Source: Chloroflexota bacterium (GTDB lineage Bacteria > Chloroflexota > Anaerolineae > Aggregatilineales > Phototrophicaceae). Taken from it: a stretch of DNA of 64,000 bases. The translations under genes and the position numbers were made by a program. Within the stretch, counting starts at the first letter, position 1. Every line of letters starts with the position of its first letter. A model generated the notes under the pieces. The model was not told the DNA's origin, did no database searches, and saw only the letters and a program-made list of their open reading frames with translations. This document shows positions 39,264-49,185 of the stretch, one piece after another. The DNA lies in the NCBI GenBank assembly GCA_011523735.1, contig WTGB01000128.1, forward strand, positions 62,001 to 126,000, given 5' to 3'.

Positions 39264-39833
39264 CTAAGACTTCGCGCCGTCGAGCCCCAACTCGGCGGCG
39301 TGATCCTGCATCGCCTTCAGCACCAGCGGGATGTGAAACTCCCAGACATCCACGCCCAGCACTTCACAGCCATCAATGACATCCTGCCGATTTACGCCGG
39401 CCGCGAAAGCTTTATCTTTCCACTTCTTGCGGATGCTGCGCACCTTGACATCGCGGATGTCCTTGCTGGGTCTGACCAGCGCCACCGCCGTGATCAAGCC
39501 CGTCAGTTCATCGACGGCATAGAGCGCCTTGTCGCGCAGGGTAACACGATCATGCGCCGCCAGCGGACCGTGACTCAGAATCGTGCGGATGTCCTCTTCA
39601 CCCAAGCCCCGTTCCCGCAGAATCGGCGCCCCGTCCATCGGGTGCTGCTCTAGCGAGGGGTGGACCTCCCAGTCAAAGTCGTGCAGCAAACCAACCAAGC
39701 CCCAGGCGTCGGGATCTCCGCCGTAGTGCTCGGCGTAGGCGCGCATAGCAAATTCGACAGCGAGCATGTGCTTGCGCAGCGAGTCGGATTGCACAAATTC
39801 GCAGACGATGTCGTAGGCTGTTTCTCTATCCAA
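39264..39833 (-). CDS. HD domain phosphohydrolase
   Basis: 189 residues from TTG 39833, which has GGAGGGGAG upstream; the open frame runs to 40283 but that part lies in the neighbouring permease region. The HD motif is seen in RKHMLAVEFAMRAYA and LVGLLHDFDWE, with later HPMDGAPIL and SHG. The family (HDIG-type, about 185 residues) comprises metal-dependent phosphohydrolases of unknown substrate. It is downstream of the ABC permease genes on the same strand and convergent with the LysM gene. Confidence 0.82.
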   Translation of the reverse strand: MDRETAYDIVCEFVQSDSLRKHMLAVEFAMRAYAEHYGGDPDAWGLVGLLHDFDWEVHPSLEQHPMDGAPILRERGLGEEDIRTILSHGPLAAHDRVTLRDKALYAVDELTGLITAVALVRPSKDIRDVKVRSIRKKWKDKAFAAGVNRQDVIDGCEVLGVDVWEFHIPLVLKAMQDHAAELGLDGAKS

Positions 39834-39991
39834 AGTCTCTCCCCTCCATGGCAGAAAATTCGCTATGCGCTCTAGTTTTCTCAATGTCCGCCGCTTTGCA
39901 ATGCTGAATTCGCAAAAATGAGAATCAGATTGCTTTATCCGGTGCGTTGAGAAATTGAAAATGGGAAATCTGCCGTAATTGCAGCGCGCAA

Positions 39992-40840
39992 CTAGCCCTT
40001 TACTGCACCAAACGTGATCCCGCGGATCAGATACTTTTGCGCGAACAAGGCGAAGACGATCATCGGCACGATCATGACCACACTCATGGCTGCCATCGGT
40101 CCCCACTGTATGCCCTTGTCGCTGACGAAACTCGCTACGGCGATCGATAATACACTCGCCTTGCGCCGGGCGACGCTCGAAGCAATCAGAAATTCGTTCC
40201 AGGATAGAAAGGCGGTCAAGATTGCCGCCGCCGAGACGCTCGGCATAACAATCGGCAAGACCACGCGCGAGAACCGCTGCCACACACTCGCGCCATCCAC
40301 TACAGCCGCTTCTTCAATCTCGCTCGGCAAATCCTGAAAAACGACCAGCATCAGCCAAGTCACAAACGGGATAGTGATGCCTAGCTGCCCGATGACTATC
40401 GCCCATACCGTATCCAGCAAATCGAACTGCCGCATCACCAGGAAAAACGGTATCACCGTGGTCACGCGCGGATAAAAGCGGATGAAGAGAAAGATGAATG
40501 TAACCAGCGCCAATATCTTAACTGAGAGCCGCATGCGCGCCAGTCCGTAGGCGGCCAGGGTGCCCGTAAATATGGTGACGCCGGTCGTCCAAACCGCGAC
40601 GGTCAAACTATTCTGGAAATAGCGTACCGTTTTTTTGTCGTCAATGAGATCCTGATAATGCTCAAAAGTCACTTCCGTTGGCAGAATCGTCGGCGGAATG
40701 GTCAGAAATTCCCGCGGCAACTTGATGCTGTTGATGATCAGATAACCCAGCGGCACAATCACCACCAGGCAGGCAACTGCTAGCACAATACCATGTATGA
40801 CAGAATACAGCCGCTGTCTGAAGGGCTTGCGTCTTCTCAT
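39992..40840 (-). CDS. Carbohydrate ABC transporter permease (MalG type)
   Basis: 282 residues, six membrane segments. The EAA loop that contacts the ATPase reads EEAAVVDGASVWQRFSRVVL. The domain architecture and the C-terminal AQKYLIRGITFGAVKG match MalG/UgpE-type inner-membrane subunits. Last of the three transport genes; the MalF-type partner ends 30 bases upstream. The sugar is unknown. Confidence 0.92.
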   Translation of the reverse strand: MRRRKPFRQRLYSVIHGIVLAVACLVVIVPLGYLIINSIKLPREFLTIPPTILPTEVTFEHYQDLIDDKKTVRYFQNSLTVAVWTTGVTIFTGTLAAYGLARMRLSVKILALVTFIFLFIRFYPRVTTVIPFFLVMRQFDLLDTVWAIVIGQLGITIPFVTWLMLVVFQDLPSEIEEAAVVDGASVWQRFSRVVLPIVMPSVSAAAILTAFLSWNEFLIASSVARRKASVLSIAVASFVSDKGIQWGPMAAMSVVMIVPMIVFALFAQKYLIRGITFGAVKG

Positions 40841-40870
40841 ATCGAGCTTCCCGTGAAGACTCCAGCCACG

Positions 40871-41749
40871 CTACCAGTCCTTCCGCTGGAACCAGAAAAC
40901 CAGCGCGATCGATATGCTGGCGAAAGCCATGAAGATCCATGACGAAGCGGCCGCCGCGCCAAAATTGAAATTCCGCAGTCCCTGCGTGTAAATGTAAAAG
41001 GTCATCGTATAAGTGCTGAACCCGGGACCGCCAAATGTCAAGGAATAGATCGAATCCAGCGACAAGAGCGATTCCAGCATGCGGAAGACCAGCGTCAACA
41101 GCAGCAGCGGCGTCAATAGCGGCAATTCAATATACAAGAAAGTCTTCCAGCGCGAGGCGCCATCTATCGCCGCCACCTCCAGCAGATCGCCGGGAATGCT
41201 GGCGATCGCCGCGCCCGCAACCAATAACACGAAAGGCGTCCACTGCCAGGTATCGAGAAGGATTACCGACACGATCGCCCAATCAGGCGACGCCAGCCAC
41301 TGCGGTCCCTGAAGTCCGATCAGACTGAGCAGATGATTAACCAATCCGGCGCGATAATTCAGCAGGATGCGCCATAAGGTGCCAGCCGCGACCGGCGCAA
41401 TCACCATCGGCAAGATGAGCAAGGTGCGAACGGCGCGCATCCGCCAGCTTGAACCCATCGTCAAATACGCGAGGCAGACCCCCAAAAGCATTTCGAGGAT
41501 GACTGCCCCGCCCGTGATCAATACACTGTTGCGAACAGAACGCCTAAAAGTCTCGTCCTCCAATTCCTCAACGAAATTGGCCAAGCCGACAAAGCCTTCA
41601 GGCTGCTGCGACTTTGTCAGCGACCATTCCTGTACCGAGAGGACGGCCGAATACGCCAAAGGGTAAAACTGCACTGCCACGACGATGAAAAAAGCCGGCA
41701 ACACAAAGGCTATCAGCCAGGGCACATCGTGCCTGCGGTGCCAGGTCAT
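40871..41749 (-). CDS. Carbohydrate ABC transporter permease (MalF type)
   Basis: 292 residues, six membrane segments, start ATG 41749. The coupling EAA motif reads LEVAAIDGASRWKTFLYIEL. YNPLAYS-like N-terminal periplasmic entry (FYPLAYSAVLSVQEW) is typical of MalF/UgpA subunits. It forms a heterodimer with the next gene product. Upstream, a 131-base gap to the solute-binding gene holds a G/C-rich hairpin. Confidence 0.92.
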   Translation of the reverse strand: MTWHRRHDVPWLIAFVLPAFFIVVAVQFYPLAYSAVLSVQEWSLTKSQQPEGFVGLANFVEELEDETFRRSVRNSVLITGGAVILEMLLGVCLAYLTMGSSWRMRAVRTLLILPMVIAPVAAGTLWRILLNYRAGLVNHLLSLIGLQGPQWLASPDWAIVSVILLDTWQWTPFVLLVAGAAIASIPGDLLEVAAIDGASRWKTFLYIELPLLTPLLLLTLVFRMLESLLSLDSIYSLTFGGPGFSTYTMTFYIYTQGLRNFNFGAAAASSWIFMAFASISIALVFWFQRKDW

Positions 41750-41773
41750 GACGAGGTTACCCCCACCCTACGC

Positions 41774-41798
41774 TCCCTCCCCCATGAAGAGGGAGGGA
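41774..41798. repeat. Intra-operon G/C-rich inverted repeat
   Basis: TCCCTCC (41774-41780) and GGGAGGGA (41791-41798) can pair around CCCATGAAGA. On the minus strand it lies between the solute-binding protein stop and the permease start. No T-run follows, so it may reduce read-through or protect the upstream mRNA rather than terminate fully. It also has the look of a dispersed repeat. Confidence 0.5.
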
Positions 41799-41880
41799 CT
41801 TCGTTGCTAGTTGTGGCATTAGTATCAGCACTGAGGCAGTAGCGTTCGTCGACCGCTCCGAGCGCATGACATTGAGCCGC

Positions 41881-43164
41881 TTACATATCCTGCTGCTGCC
41901 CCTGGGCGGCGGCCGATTGCACCAGCGCCGGCGGCACCGTCACTTCAGACCAGCCCGCCAGCGTATTCGCCAACGCCTCTTCCGCGCTGATCGAACCGAT
42001 GACCAACTCGCTGGTATTCCGGAAGAAGATCTCGAAAGCTTCGAATACCCAAGGAACCGACTGCGCCCGACTCAAATTAGCGACCATGCCCGGGAAGTCA
42101 TGGCTGTACGCTTCCATCAACTCCGGATCTTCGTAGGTGCTGAGATAGGGCGAGCCCACACCCAGCTCGACGAAGCGCTGCGTCGACTGCTCCGGATTGA
42201 TGTAGTATTTGACCCACTCCCAAGCCGCTTCGGGATTCTCGCTGTATTCCGAGATGAACAGATTCCAGGCTGACAAGAAGGGGAAGCCGGGACCCGGGAA
42301 GGGCGCAACCGCCCAGTTGTCCACCACCAGCGACGCATCGGGATTTTGCGCCGAGGCGCGCATGAAACTGACCCAGCAGATCATCGTCGCCGCGTTGCCC
42401 GTCAAGAAGACCGCGTTGGATTCGTCGATGCTCAAGCCGGCCGCGCCCTCCGGATTGTAAGCCAGCAGGCTCGCCATCTGGTTCAGCGCCGCAAGCGCGC
42501 TCGCCTCATCCAGCGCATAATTGCCATCGGCATCGACCAAATAGCCATCGTACATGCCCAGGAAAATGGCCGGCGTCTGCTCGGACGCGCCCCAAGAGAA
42601 GACGCTCGGCGCGATATCGCTCCCTTCCAGGTGCATCGCCAGCGCGTCCAGCGTCGCGATGTAATCGTCCCAAGTCTCCCAATCAGCCGAGAGGCCCGCT
42701 TCCTCGAATATATCGGTGCGATAGACAATGCCATAAGCATCGGCGCTGTAGGGGATGCCGATCCGCTTGCCATCAAAATAGCCGGAAGGTCCAGGCTGCC
42801 AAATCGTCGGGATGTAATCGCCGCCGAAGCTGTCGCGCTCGACAAGATCATCCAGCGGCAGCATCTTGTCATAGACGCTGGCGATCCAGAATTCGCCCGA
42901 CATCACATCAAACTCGCCCGTGCCCGTGGTCAAATCCGTGATGTGGTTCTGATTCAGCACCGCCCAGGGCGACGCCACCAACTCCAACTCGATGCCGGTC
43001 GCTTCTTCGAAAGCCGCTTCGATATTCTCCGCGCCCACATCGTAAGTGCCCGACTGCATGTAGGTCGCCACAATCTCGGCGCCGGCATGGGGCATGTCTT
43101 GCGCCAGCGCGCTGCCCAGCGGCAGCAGCGACATGATGAACAGGAACAGCATTACTTTCTTCAT
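41881..43164 (-). CDS. ABC transporter extracellular solute-binding protein (family 1)
   Basis: 427 residues from ATG 43164; GAGGGA is 8 bases upstream, so ATG 43179 is less likely. Signal peptide KKVMLFLFIMSLLPLGSAL then AQ. The mature protein has the layout of family 1 sugar-binding proteins: FDVMSGEFWIASVYDKMLPL, GYFDGKRIGIPYSADAYG, YRTDIFEEAGL and a C-terminal SISAEEALANTLAGW. It has no lipobox, unlike many Gram-positive members. It delivers an unknown carbohydrate to the two permeases downstream. No ATPase gene is in the cluster. Confidence 0.92.
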   Translation of the reverse strand: MKKVMLFLFIMSLLPLGSALAQDMPHAGAEIVATYMQSGTYDVGAENIEAAFEEATGIELELVASPWAVLNQNHITDLTTGTGEFDVMSGEFWIASVYDKMLPLDDLVERDSFGGDYIPTIWQPGPSGYFDGKRIGIPYSADAYGIVYRTDIFEEAGLSADWETWDDYIATLDALAMHLEGSDIAPSVFSWGASEQTPAIFLGMYDGYLVDADGNYALDEASALAALNQMASLLAYNPEGAAGLSIDESNAVFLTGNAATMICWVSFMRASAQNPDASLVVDNWAVAPFPGPGFPFLSAWNLFISEYSENPEAAWEWVKYYINPEQSTQRFVELGVGSPYLSTYEDPELMEAYSHDFPGMVANLSRAQSVPWVFEAFEIFFRNTSELVIGSISAEEALANTLAGWSEVTVPPALVQSAAAQGQQQDM

Positions 43165-43516
43165 TTTCTTCCCTCGCATAGTGATAGTTTTGAACGAAAC
43201 CAGTTGAAATGCCCTGCTAGCTGAATGGCAATAGTCACCTCCCTAGGCTGAGCGGATGTGATGTGGCGGTAACGAGAGTGCCGCGCTGATGATTGGCGAG
43301 AGTATAGCGAGTTCAGTTGCGGATGGCGAATTTGAGACAGTATGAAAGTGAGCGAGAAACAAACCACATTCCATAAACACATACTTGATTAGGATCGCAA
43401 ATCCATATACCGAAATATGACACGGAAATCTGCTTTAGATAGACCACCACTATCTGACACGCTATCTATACGCGACCATATAGTCCAATACCACCCCAAC
43501 CCACGCAACCCTGACC
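43165..43516. other. Intergenic region upstream of the solute-binding protein
   Basis: 352 bases, AT-richer than its neighbours, no gene seen. On the minus strand TATACT (43306-43301) may be the -10 box of the transporter operon; its -35 is weak. CTATC/GATAG units recur at 43437-43473, a possible operator. There is no terminator-like hairpin after the isomerase gene. Confidence 0.4.
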
Positions 43517-44488
43517 TCACGCGCGCCCACCCCCACCCAAAATCCCGCGCGCATTCTCCAGCGCCTCGCCCAGATGATCCCGATACCGCTCCTTGATCTC
43601 CAGCACCACATCCCCCTCATAATCCCCCAAGCGCCCAAAAGCCTCCGCAAACGGTAGCGCGCCCCAGCCCACCGGCAGGTGCAGATCCGCCTCGCCATAA
43701 GGCAGACGATAGCCCTCGTAATCGACGCCGGCATCCAGCTTGCCGAAATTGTCGTTGATATGCACATGCCGCACCCAGGGCGCCGCCAGCGAGATCGCCT
43801 CCAGATAATCCTCGCCCAGAGCGTGGGTCGCCAGATGCAAATGCGCCAAGTCCAGCGTGATGGCGACATTCGGGTGGTCGACCGCCTCAACCTGCGCGAC
43901 GAGGGCCGCTGTCCGCATGCGCGCGTGGAACTTCACAAGCGCATCGGCGCCCAGCCCTTCCCGCTTCAGCACCGTGTATTCCCATAGATGCGGGTCGCCG
44001 TTTTCCATGCCGATAATCACATTCAGATCGGCCGCGACCTTTGCCAGTTTCTTCAGCGCGGCCGCTTCCCGCTCAGCCCCGCGCGCCAGTTCATCTTCGC
44101 TCGGCAAGGATCCCGCACCGGTTCGCGCGGCATCCAGCGCCTGCAATCCGCTGTGATAGACCAATACCCGCCCGCCAATAGCGCTCGTAAAGCGTACGCA
44201 TGACTCCAATACCTGGTATTCGATGTCACGATCGCTACCAAACGCCAGATTTGTGCGCCCCGGTGCATGAACCGAATACCGCAGGTCAAATGGCGCGATG
44301 GTCTGCCGTATATCGTCGACGCGTCGCGCGATGAGTTCGCCATTGAAGATGACATTCAAACTGGGAATCGACAATTCCGCCAACTGAAAGCCGAGGTCCT
44401 GCGCGCGCCTCAGCGACTCCACAAGCCGCTGGCGGCTGCCATCGACATAGGTATCCGGTATATCGACTCCGATGCTGCCTACTTTCAT
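43517..44488 (-). CDS. Sugar phosphate isomerase/epimerase (xylose isomerase-like TIM barrel)
   Basis: 323 residues from ATG 44488; the frame runs on to 44695 but that part is low in homology-like sequence. AP-endonuclease-2 type TIM barrel: YSVHAPGRTNLAFGS, LVYHSG, IIGMENGDP, ITLDLAHLHLA, HVHINDNFGK and VLEIKERY hold the usual metal-binding His, Glu and Asp. Members interconvert or epimerise sugars; the substrate is unknown. It is upstream of the sugar ABC importer on the same strand, which suggests it processes the imported sugar. Confidence 0.85.
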   Translation of the reverse strand: MKVGSIGVDIPDTYVDGSRQRLVESLRRAQDLGFQLAELSIPSLNVIFNGELIARRVDDIRQTIAPFDLRYSVHAPGRTNLAFGSDRDIEYQVLESCVRFTSAIGGRVLVYHSGLQALDAARTGAGSLPSEDELARGAEREAAALKKLAKVAADLNVIIGMENGDPHLWEYTVLKREGLGADALVKFHARMRTAALVAQVEAVDHPNVAITLDLAHLHLATHALGEDYLEAISLAAPWVRHVHINDNFGKLDAGVDYEGYRLPYGEADLHLPVGWGALPFAEAFGRLGDYEGDVVLEIKERYRDHLGEALENARGILGGGGRA

Positions 44489-45039
44489 TCCTGTCCCATC
44501 CTTCGCTTGCGGCCCCTTTTTCATTCCTGCAAAACTGAATGCTTCCTCTGTGCCCCTTTTTTGACAAACCCCCTTGCTCGTGCAAGGAGAGGGCTGGTCA
44601 TTTTGTGTGAGCGCGGTTGATTCTTTTCGCTGCCGCCGAGCGGCTGTGGTGGAAATTTCAAATTCGAGAACATTTGTTCTTGCGCTCCGCCTCAATCCAT
44701 GTTACCCTGATCTCATGTGCGCCTTACCAGCCCAATACGCCAATCGACCTTTATTGGAGAATCCCGGCTTTATTGGACAAAAAATAATTCCGTCTCCAAT
44801 TGGAATCTTCCAATAACGGATGAAGCGACCGTCTCAACAAGCCGCCAGATTGCCAGATTGCCAAAAAAACATTTTTCTCCGCGGCCATCTGCCACATCTC
44901 GCCGCGTACTCCAACGACGAGTCACCTCTCTCCCCTTGTGATGCCCGCCAGTAGCGCAGTGTCGGCGGTCAGTGTCTACGCGACCTACGCGCGCTAGAGA
45001 TGGCGAGAAATGAGGGGTCCGGGGGTGAGGGGTTGACCC
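44489..45039. other. Gene-free region with ATTGG/CCAAT repeats
   Basis: 551 bases without a supportable gene. The middle (44750-44816) holds a cluster of repeated half-sites described separately. The rest shows no promoter or RNA motif I can support. The end, near 45000, has G-rich strings on the plus strand. Confidence 0.45.
44750..44816. repeat. ATTGGA/TCCAAT half-site cluster
   Basis: TTTATTGGA occurs twice (44750-44758 and 44769-44777, 19 bases apart). The perfect palindrome TCCAATTGGA is at 44795-44804 and TTCCAATAA, the inverse of the first repeats, at 44808-44816. Such an arrangement fits multiple operator half-sites of a dimeric regulator. It may control the isomerase gene downstream on the minus strand. 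Confidence 0.5.
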
Positions 45040-46440
45040 CTACTCCGCGATCCCGCCCTCCGTCATCGCGTAAGCATCCAGCGCCCGATCCAGCTCATCC
45101 GCCTCCATCAAGCCCAGCTCCAGCACGACCTCACGCACGCTCTTGCCCTCCGCCAGCGCCTTCTTCGCTACCTGCGCCCCGCTGTTGTAACCGATGATCG
45201 GATTCAGCGCCGTCACCAAAATCGGATTGCGTGCCAGCCAGCTCTCCGTCCGCTCTCGATTGACCGCCAGGTCCCTCATCAGCTTGTCCGTGAACGCGCC
45301 GACCGCCCCGATCATCACCCCCATCATCTCGTTCAGGTTATGCGCGATAACTGGCATCATGACGTTCAGCTCGAATTGCCCGGCCGCCCCGCAGAGGTTC
45401 ACCGTCGTATCATTGCCCATGATGTGGTACATCGCCTGGTTCAGCATCTCCGCCAACACCGGATTCACCTTGCCCGGCATGATCGACGAACCCGGCTGCA
45501 CCGTCGGGCAAGTCAACTCGGCGATGCCGGTGGTCGGTCCCGCGCTGAGCAAACGCACATCATTCGCGATGCGCGTGAAATCCATCGCCAGGTTGCGCAG
45601 CGCCGCCGAGAAGAAGACCGCGTCCCCCATCGATTGCATGGACTCGAACAGGTCATCGCTTTCATAGAGCGCCATGCCGGTCAGCGCCGATAGCTTGGCC
45701 ACCATCCGCCCGTGATACTCCGGATGCGCGTTCAAGCCGGTGCCGGCCGCCGTCCCGCCTATGCCCAGCCGCCGCAGTCCCTCAGCCGCCAGCTTGACCT
45801 TGTCGCTGCCCCGCTCGATCGCAGTCGCCCAGGCGCCCACTTCCTGCCCCAGCCGAATCGGCACCGCGTCTTGTAGATGCGTGCGCCCGGTCTTGACCAC
45901 ATCGTCCCACTCCGCCGCTTTTTCCCGCGTAACTTCGACGAAGCGCCCAAGCGCCGCCAGCAACTCGTCCAAACGCCAGAGGACGCCCAGCCGTATCGCC
46001 GTCGGGATCGTGTCATTGGTCGATTGCGCCATGTTGACGTGATCGTTGGGATGGACCGGCTTGTCGCTCGCGTCAACGGCATAACCGAGGATCTGATTCG
46101 CCCGATTCGCCATCACCTCGTTGGCGTTCATGTTATGGCTGGTGCCCGCGCCGGCCTGGAAAGGATCGACCACGAAATGCTCGTGATGCTGCCCGGCCAG
46201 GATCTCATCGCCCGCCTGGATGATCGCCCGCGCCAGCTTCTCGTCCAGCAAGCCCAACTCCATGTTGACCTCGGCGGCCGCCCGCTTGACCAGCGTGATG
46301 CTCCAAATGAAGGCGGGCAAAGGTTTCATGCCCGTGATGGGAAAGTTCTCCAGCGCGCGCTGCGTCTGCGCCGCGTAGAGCGCCTCCTTCGGCACCCGCA
46401 CTTCACCCAGCGAATCCGCCTCAATACGATACTCTGTCAT
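45040..46440 (-). CDS. Aspartate ammonia-lyase / class II fumarase
   Basis: 466 residues from ATG 46440 with GGGAG upstream; ATG 46461 is not preferred. The superfamily signature GSSIMPGKVNPV, with the catalytic Ser loop, is present, plus HPNDHVNMAQSTND and KTGRTHLQDAVPIRLGQE. NPVLAEMLNQ, GNDTTVNLCGAAGQFELN and QAGAGTSHNMN resemble aspartases more than FumC (which has NPTQCE and GNDVAINMGGASGNFELN), while other blocks are shared. It either releases ammonia from aspartate or interconverts fumarate and malate. It stands alone after the terminator of the Tat superoxide dismutase gene. Confidence 0.85.
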   Translation of the reverse strand: MTEYRIEADSLGEVRVPKEALYAAQTQRALENFPITGMKPLPAFIWSITLVKRAAAEVNMELGLLDEKLARAIIQAGDEILAGQHHEHFVVDPFQAGAGTSHNMNANEVMANRANQILGYAVDASDKPVHPNDHVNMAQSTNDTIPTAIRLGVLWRLDELLAALGRFVEVTREKAAEWDDVVKTGRTHLQDAVPIRLGQEVGAWATAIERGSDKVKLAAEGLRRLGIGGTAAGTGLNAHPEYHGRMVAKLSALTGMALYESDDLFESMQSMGDAVFFSAALRNLAMDFTRIANDVRLLSAGPTTGIAELTCPTVQPGSSIMPGKVNPVLAEMLNQAMYHIMGNDTTVNLCGAAGQFELNVMMPVIAHNLNEMMGVMIGAVGAFTDKLMRDLAVNRERTESWLARNPILVTALNPIIGYNSGAQVAKKALAEGKSVREVVLELGLMEADELDRALDAYAMTEGGIAE

Positions 46441-46470
46441 CGGAAGTCTCCCGTCAGCCAATGCGCAAAC

Positions 46471-46500
46471 AAAAAGGGCGCTGTCATTGTAGCGCCCTTT
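46471..46500 (-). terminator. Terminator of the Tat superoxide dismutase gene
   Basis: Perfect 10-bp stem AAAGGGCGCT (46473-46482) and AGCGCCCTTT (46491-46500), 8-base loop. On the minus strand five T's (46475-46471) overlap and extend the stem foot. It lies about 27 bases after the stop at 46527. Confidence 0.8.
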
Positions 46501-46526
46501 GAAATCCTTGAGAACGATAAGCCGGT

Positions 46527-47273
46527 TTACGCGCTCGCGGCGTAAAGCTCAGCCACCTTGTCCCAGTTGATGACATTGAAGAAGGCGGCGATGTAATCCG
46601 CCCGCCGATTCTGATAGTGGAGGTAGTAAGCATGCTCCCAGACATCGATGCCGAGAATAGGCGTCTTGCCCCGCATCAAGGGCGTATCCTGATTCGCTGT
46701 CGTACTGATGCTGAGCGCGCCGCCGTCAACGACGAGCCAAGCCCAACCCGAGCCGAAGACGCCCCCCGCAGCAGCGGAGAACGCGCCTTTGAAATCAGCG
46801 AAATTGCCGAAAGCGCTGTTGATTGCACCAGCCAGCGCGCCGCTCGGCTCGCCGCCGCCATTGGGACCCATGATCTGCCAGAACAAGCTGTGATTGGCAT
46901 AGCCCCCGCCGTTATTGCGCAGGGCAGTGCGAATGTCGGCCGGCGTGGAATCCAGATCCCCGAGGATGTTTTCGATGGACCTCCCGACCAGATCGCTTCC
47001 CTCGATCGCCGCGTTCAACTTGTTGGTATACCCCGCGTGATGCTTGCCATGGTGGATGCCCATGGTGCGCGCGTCAATATAGGGCTCCAGCGCGTCTTCG
47101 GCATAGGGCAGCGGCGGCAACAGGAAGCGCCAGTCGTCGTTGTCGGTCTCGGCGGCCTTCTGTTCTTGCGCTGCGGCAACGAAGGGAGCGCCAGCCAGCG
47201 CAGCGCTCATGCCGCCGGCCGCAGCCATTTTCAAGATGTCACGGCGACTCAAACTGTCATTTTCTACTGTCAT
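46527..47273 (-). CDS. Tat-exported superoxide dismutase (Mn/Fe type)
   Basis: 248 residues from ATG 47273 (GAGGAG eight bases upstream). Residues 1-35 are a twin-arginine signal: [15 protein letters not shown] then a hydrophobic run and an AxA-like end. The mature domain is very close to the next gene product: [31 protein letters not shown] and the metal motif DVWEHAYYL. It should remove superoxide outside the membrane, folded with its metal before export. Gene order and similarity indicate a tandem duplication with later signal acquisition or loss. Confidence 0.9.
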   Translation of the reverse strand: MTVENDSLSRRDILKMAAAGGMSAALAGAPFVAAAQEQKAAETDNDDWRFLLPPLPYAEDALEPYIDARTMGIHHGKHHAGYTNKLNAAIEGSDLVGRSIENILGDLDSTPADIRTALRNNGGGYANHSLFWQIMGPNGGGEPSGALAGAINSAFGNFADFKGAFSAAAGGVFGSGWAWLVVDGGALSISTTANQDTPLMRGKTPILGIDVWEHAYYLHYQNRRADYIAAFFNVINWDKVAELYAASA

Positions 47274-47357
47274 CACAGCATCTCCTCAAATAACACGACC
47301 CTCAGAAGAAAACACAGCGAACCAGATGGCGCGCTGTGTTCATCTTTCTCAAGCGAT

Positions 47358-47963
<606 letters not shown>

Positions 47964-48219
47964 GATTCAACTTGCTCCTTAGAAACTTAGAGATACGTAC
48001 GGTGTCCGCTGACATTTTAACACGCGCATCGAAGAAGTGACCATTACAAGCGGCAAATGTCAGCGTTGCTCATGGATGATTGTACAAACTGTCAGGCGAT
48101 CTTCATAGGTCGTTTGGGCGGGCGAATCTGCCCTAGCCTTCGCGTGCGTTGACGATTGCGACTTGCATTTTAGAGGAATCGGATGATGATTAGCTCGCCT
48201 CGCTCTGGGAGAGTTGATA

Positions 48220-49185
48220 TTGAAACCGCAGCAAGAATCCGCCACTCGTACAACTCCCCTCAAAGCCTACCTCGTTATCTTGGTCGCCATTGTGGCGACA
48301 TCGTCCGCAGCAATTCTTATCCGGTACGCCTTGGACGAGACGATGCCGCCACTGCTGATTGCGGCTGCCCGCCTGGCTGTGGCGACCGTCGCACTGACGC
48401 CGCTGGCAATCCGGGGCTACCGAGATCAAATGGCGCGGCTGTCGAAAACAGAATGGCTGCTTATTCTAATGTCGGGGATTTGCCTCGCGCTTCATTTCAC
48501 CGCCTGGGTATCGTCCTTACAATACACAACTGTCCTGGTGAGCGTGGTCATCGTCTCGACTGGTCCGATCTGGGTAGCGATTCTTGAAGTCCTTTTTCTC
48601 AAGATTCGGCTATCGCGGTTAGTCGTTGCCGGTCTGCTGACGGCGTTGGCTGGCGGCGCGCTGATCGGCATACCGCTCGGCGGAGATGCGCTACAAGTTG
48701 CCCAAGGTGCTGAAGATCTCAGCGCAACCGTCACCGGCGGAATCCTAGCATGGATAGGCGCGCTTTCTGTTTCGGTCTATATGCTAATCGGGCGCAAACT
48801 GCGCGCGACCCTGCCAGTGATTCCCTATGTCTGGTTGGTATATGGCGCGGCGTCAATCTGTGCCCTGGCGATCATGATCGCCACAGCAACGCCGGTGACC
48901 GGCTTTCGCGCCCAAGGTTATTTGATACTGCTGGCGATGGGATTAGTGCCCCAGCTAGTCGGACATTCTTCATTGAATTACTTACTGGAGTACTTCCCCG
49001 CGGCCATCGTCAGCATGTTCTCACAGCTGGAGCCCATCGGCAGCGCGATTCTGGCGCTGGTGCTATTCCGCGAGTTGCCGCCGGATCAGCAGATCGTCGG
49101 GAGCCTTATCATCGTAATCGGCGTGATATTGGCGAGCCGAGGCGAGATACGTCAGTCGGAGCCTGGAAAACAGAATGCGACTTAA
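48220..49185 (+). CDS. EamA/DMT family transporter
   Basis: 321 residues from TTG 48220, placed because GGGAGAG at 48207-48213 is six bases upstream; TTG 48214 is too close. Ten membrane segments in two five-helix EamA repeats. Motifs such as GICLALHFTAWVSSLQYTT and YTVGRKL-like (YMLIGRKLRATLPVIPY) are typical. It probably exports a small metabolite such as an amino acid or purine; the substrate is unknown. The next gene is a homologue and overlaps by 11 bases. Confidence 0.88.
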   Translation: MKPQQESATRTTPLKAYLVILVAIVATSSAAILIRYALDETMPPLLIAAARLAVATVALTPLAIRGYRDQMARLSKTEWLLILMSGICLALHFTAWVSSLQYTTVLVSVVIVSTGPIWVAILEVLFLKIRLSRLVVAGLLTALAGGALIGIPLGGDALQVAQGAEDLSATVTGGILAWIGALSVSVYMLIGRKLRATLPVIPYVWLVYGAASICALAIMIATATPVTGFRAQGYLILLAMGLVPQLVGHSSLNYLLEYFPAAIVSMFSQLEPIGSAILALVLFRELPPDQQIVGSLIIVIGVILASRGEIRQSEPGKQNAT

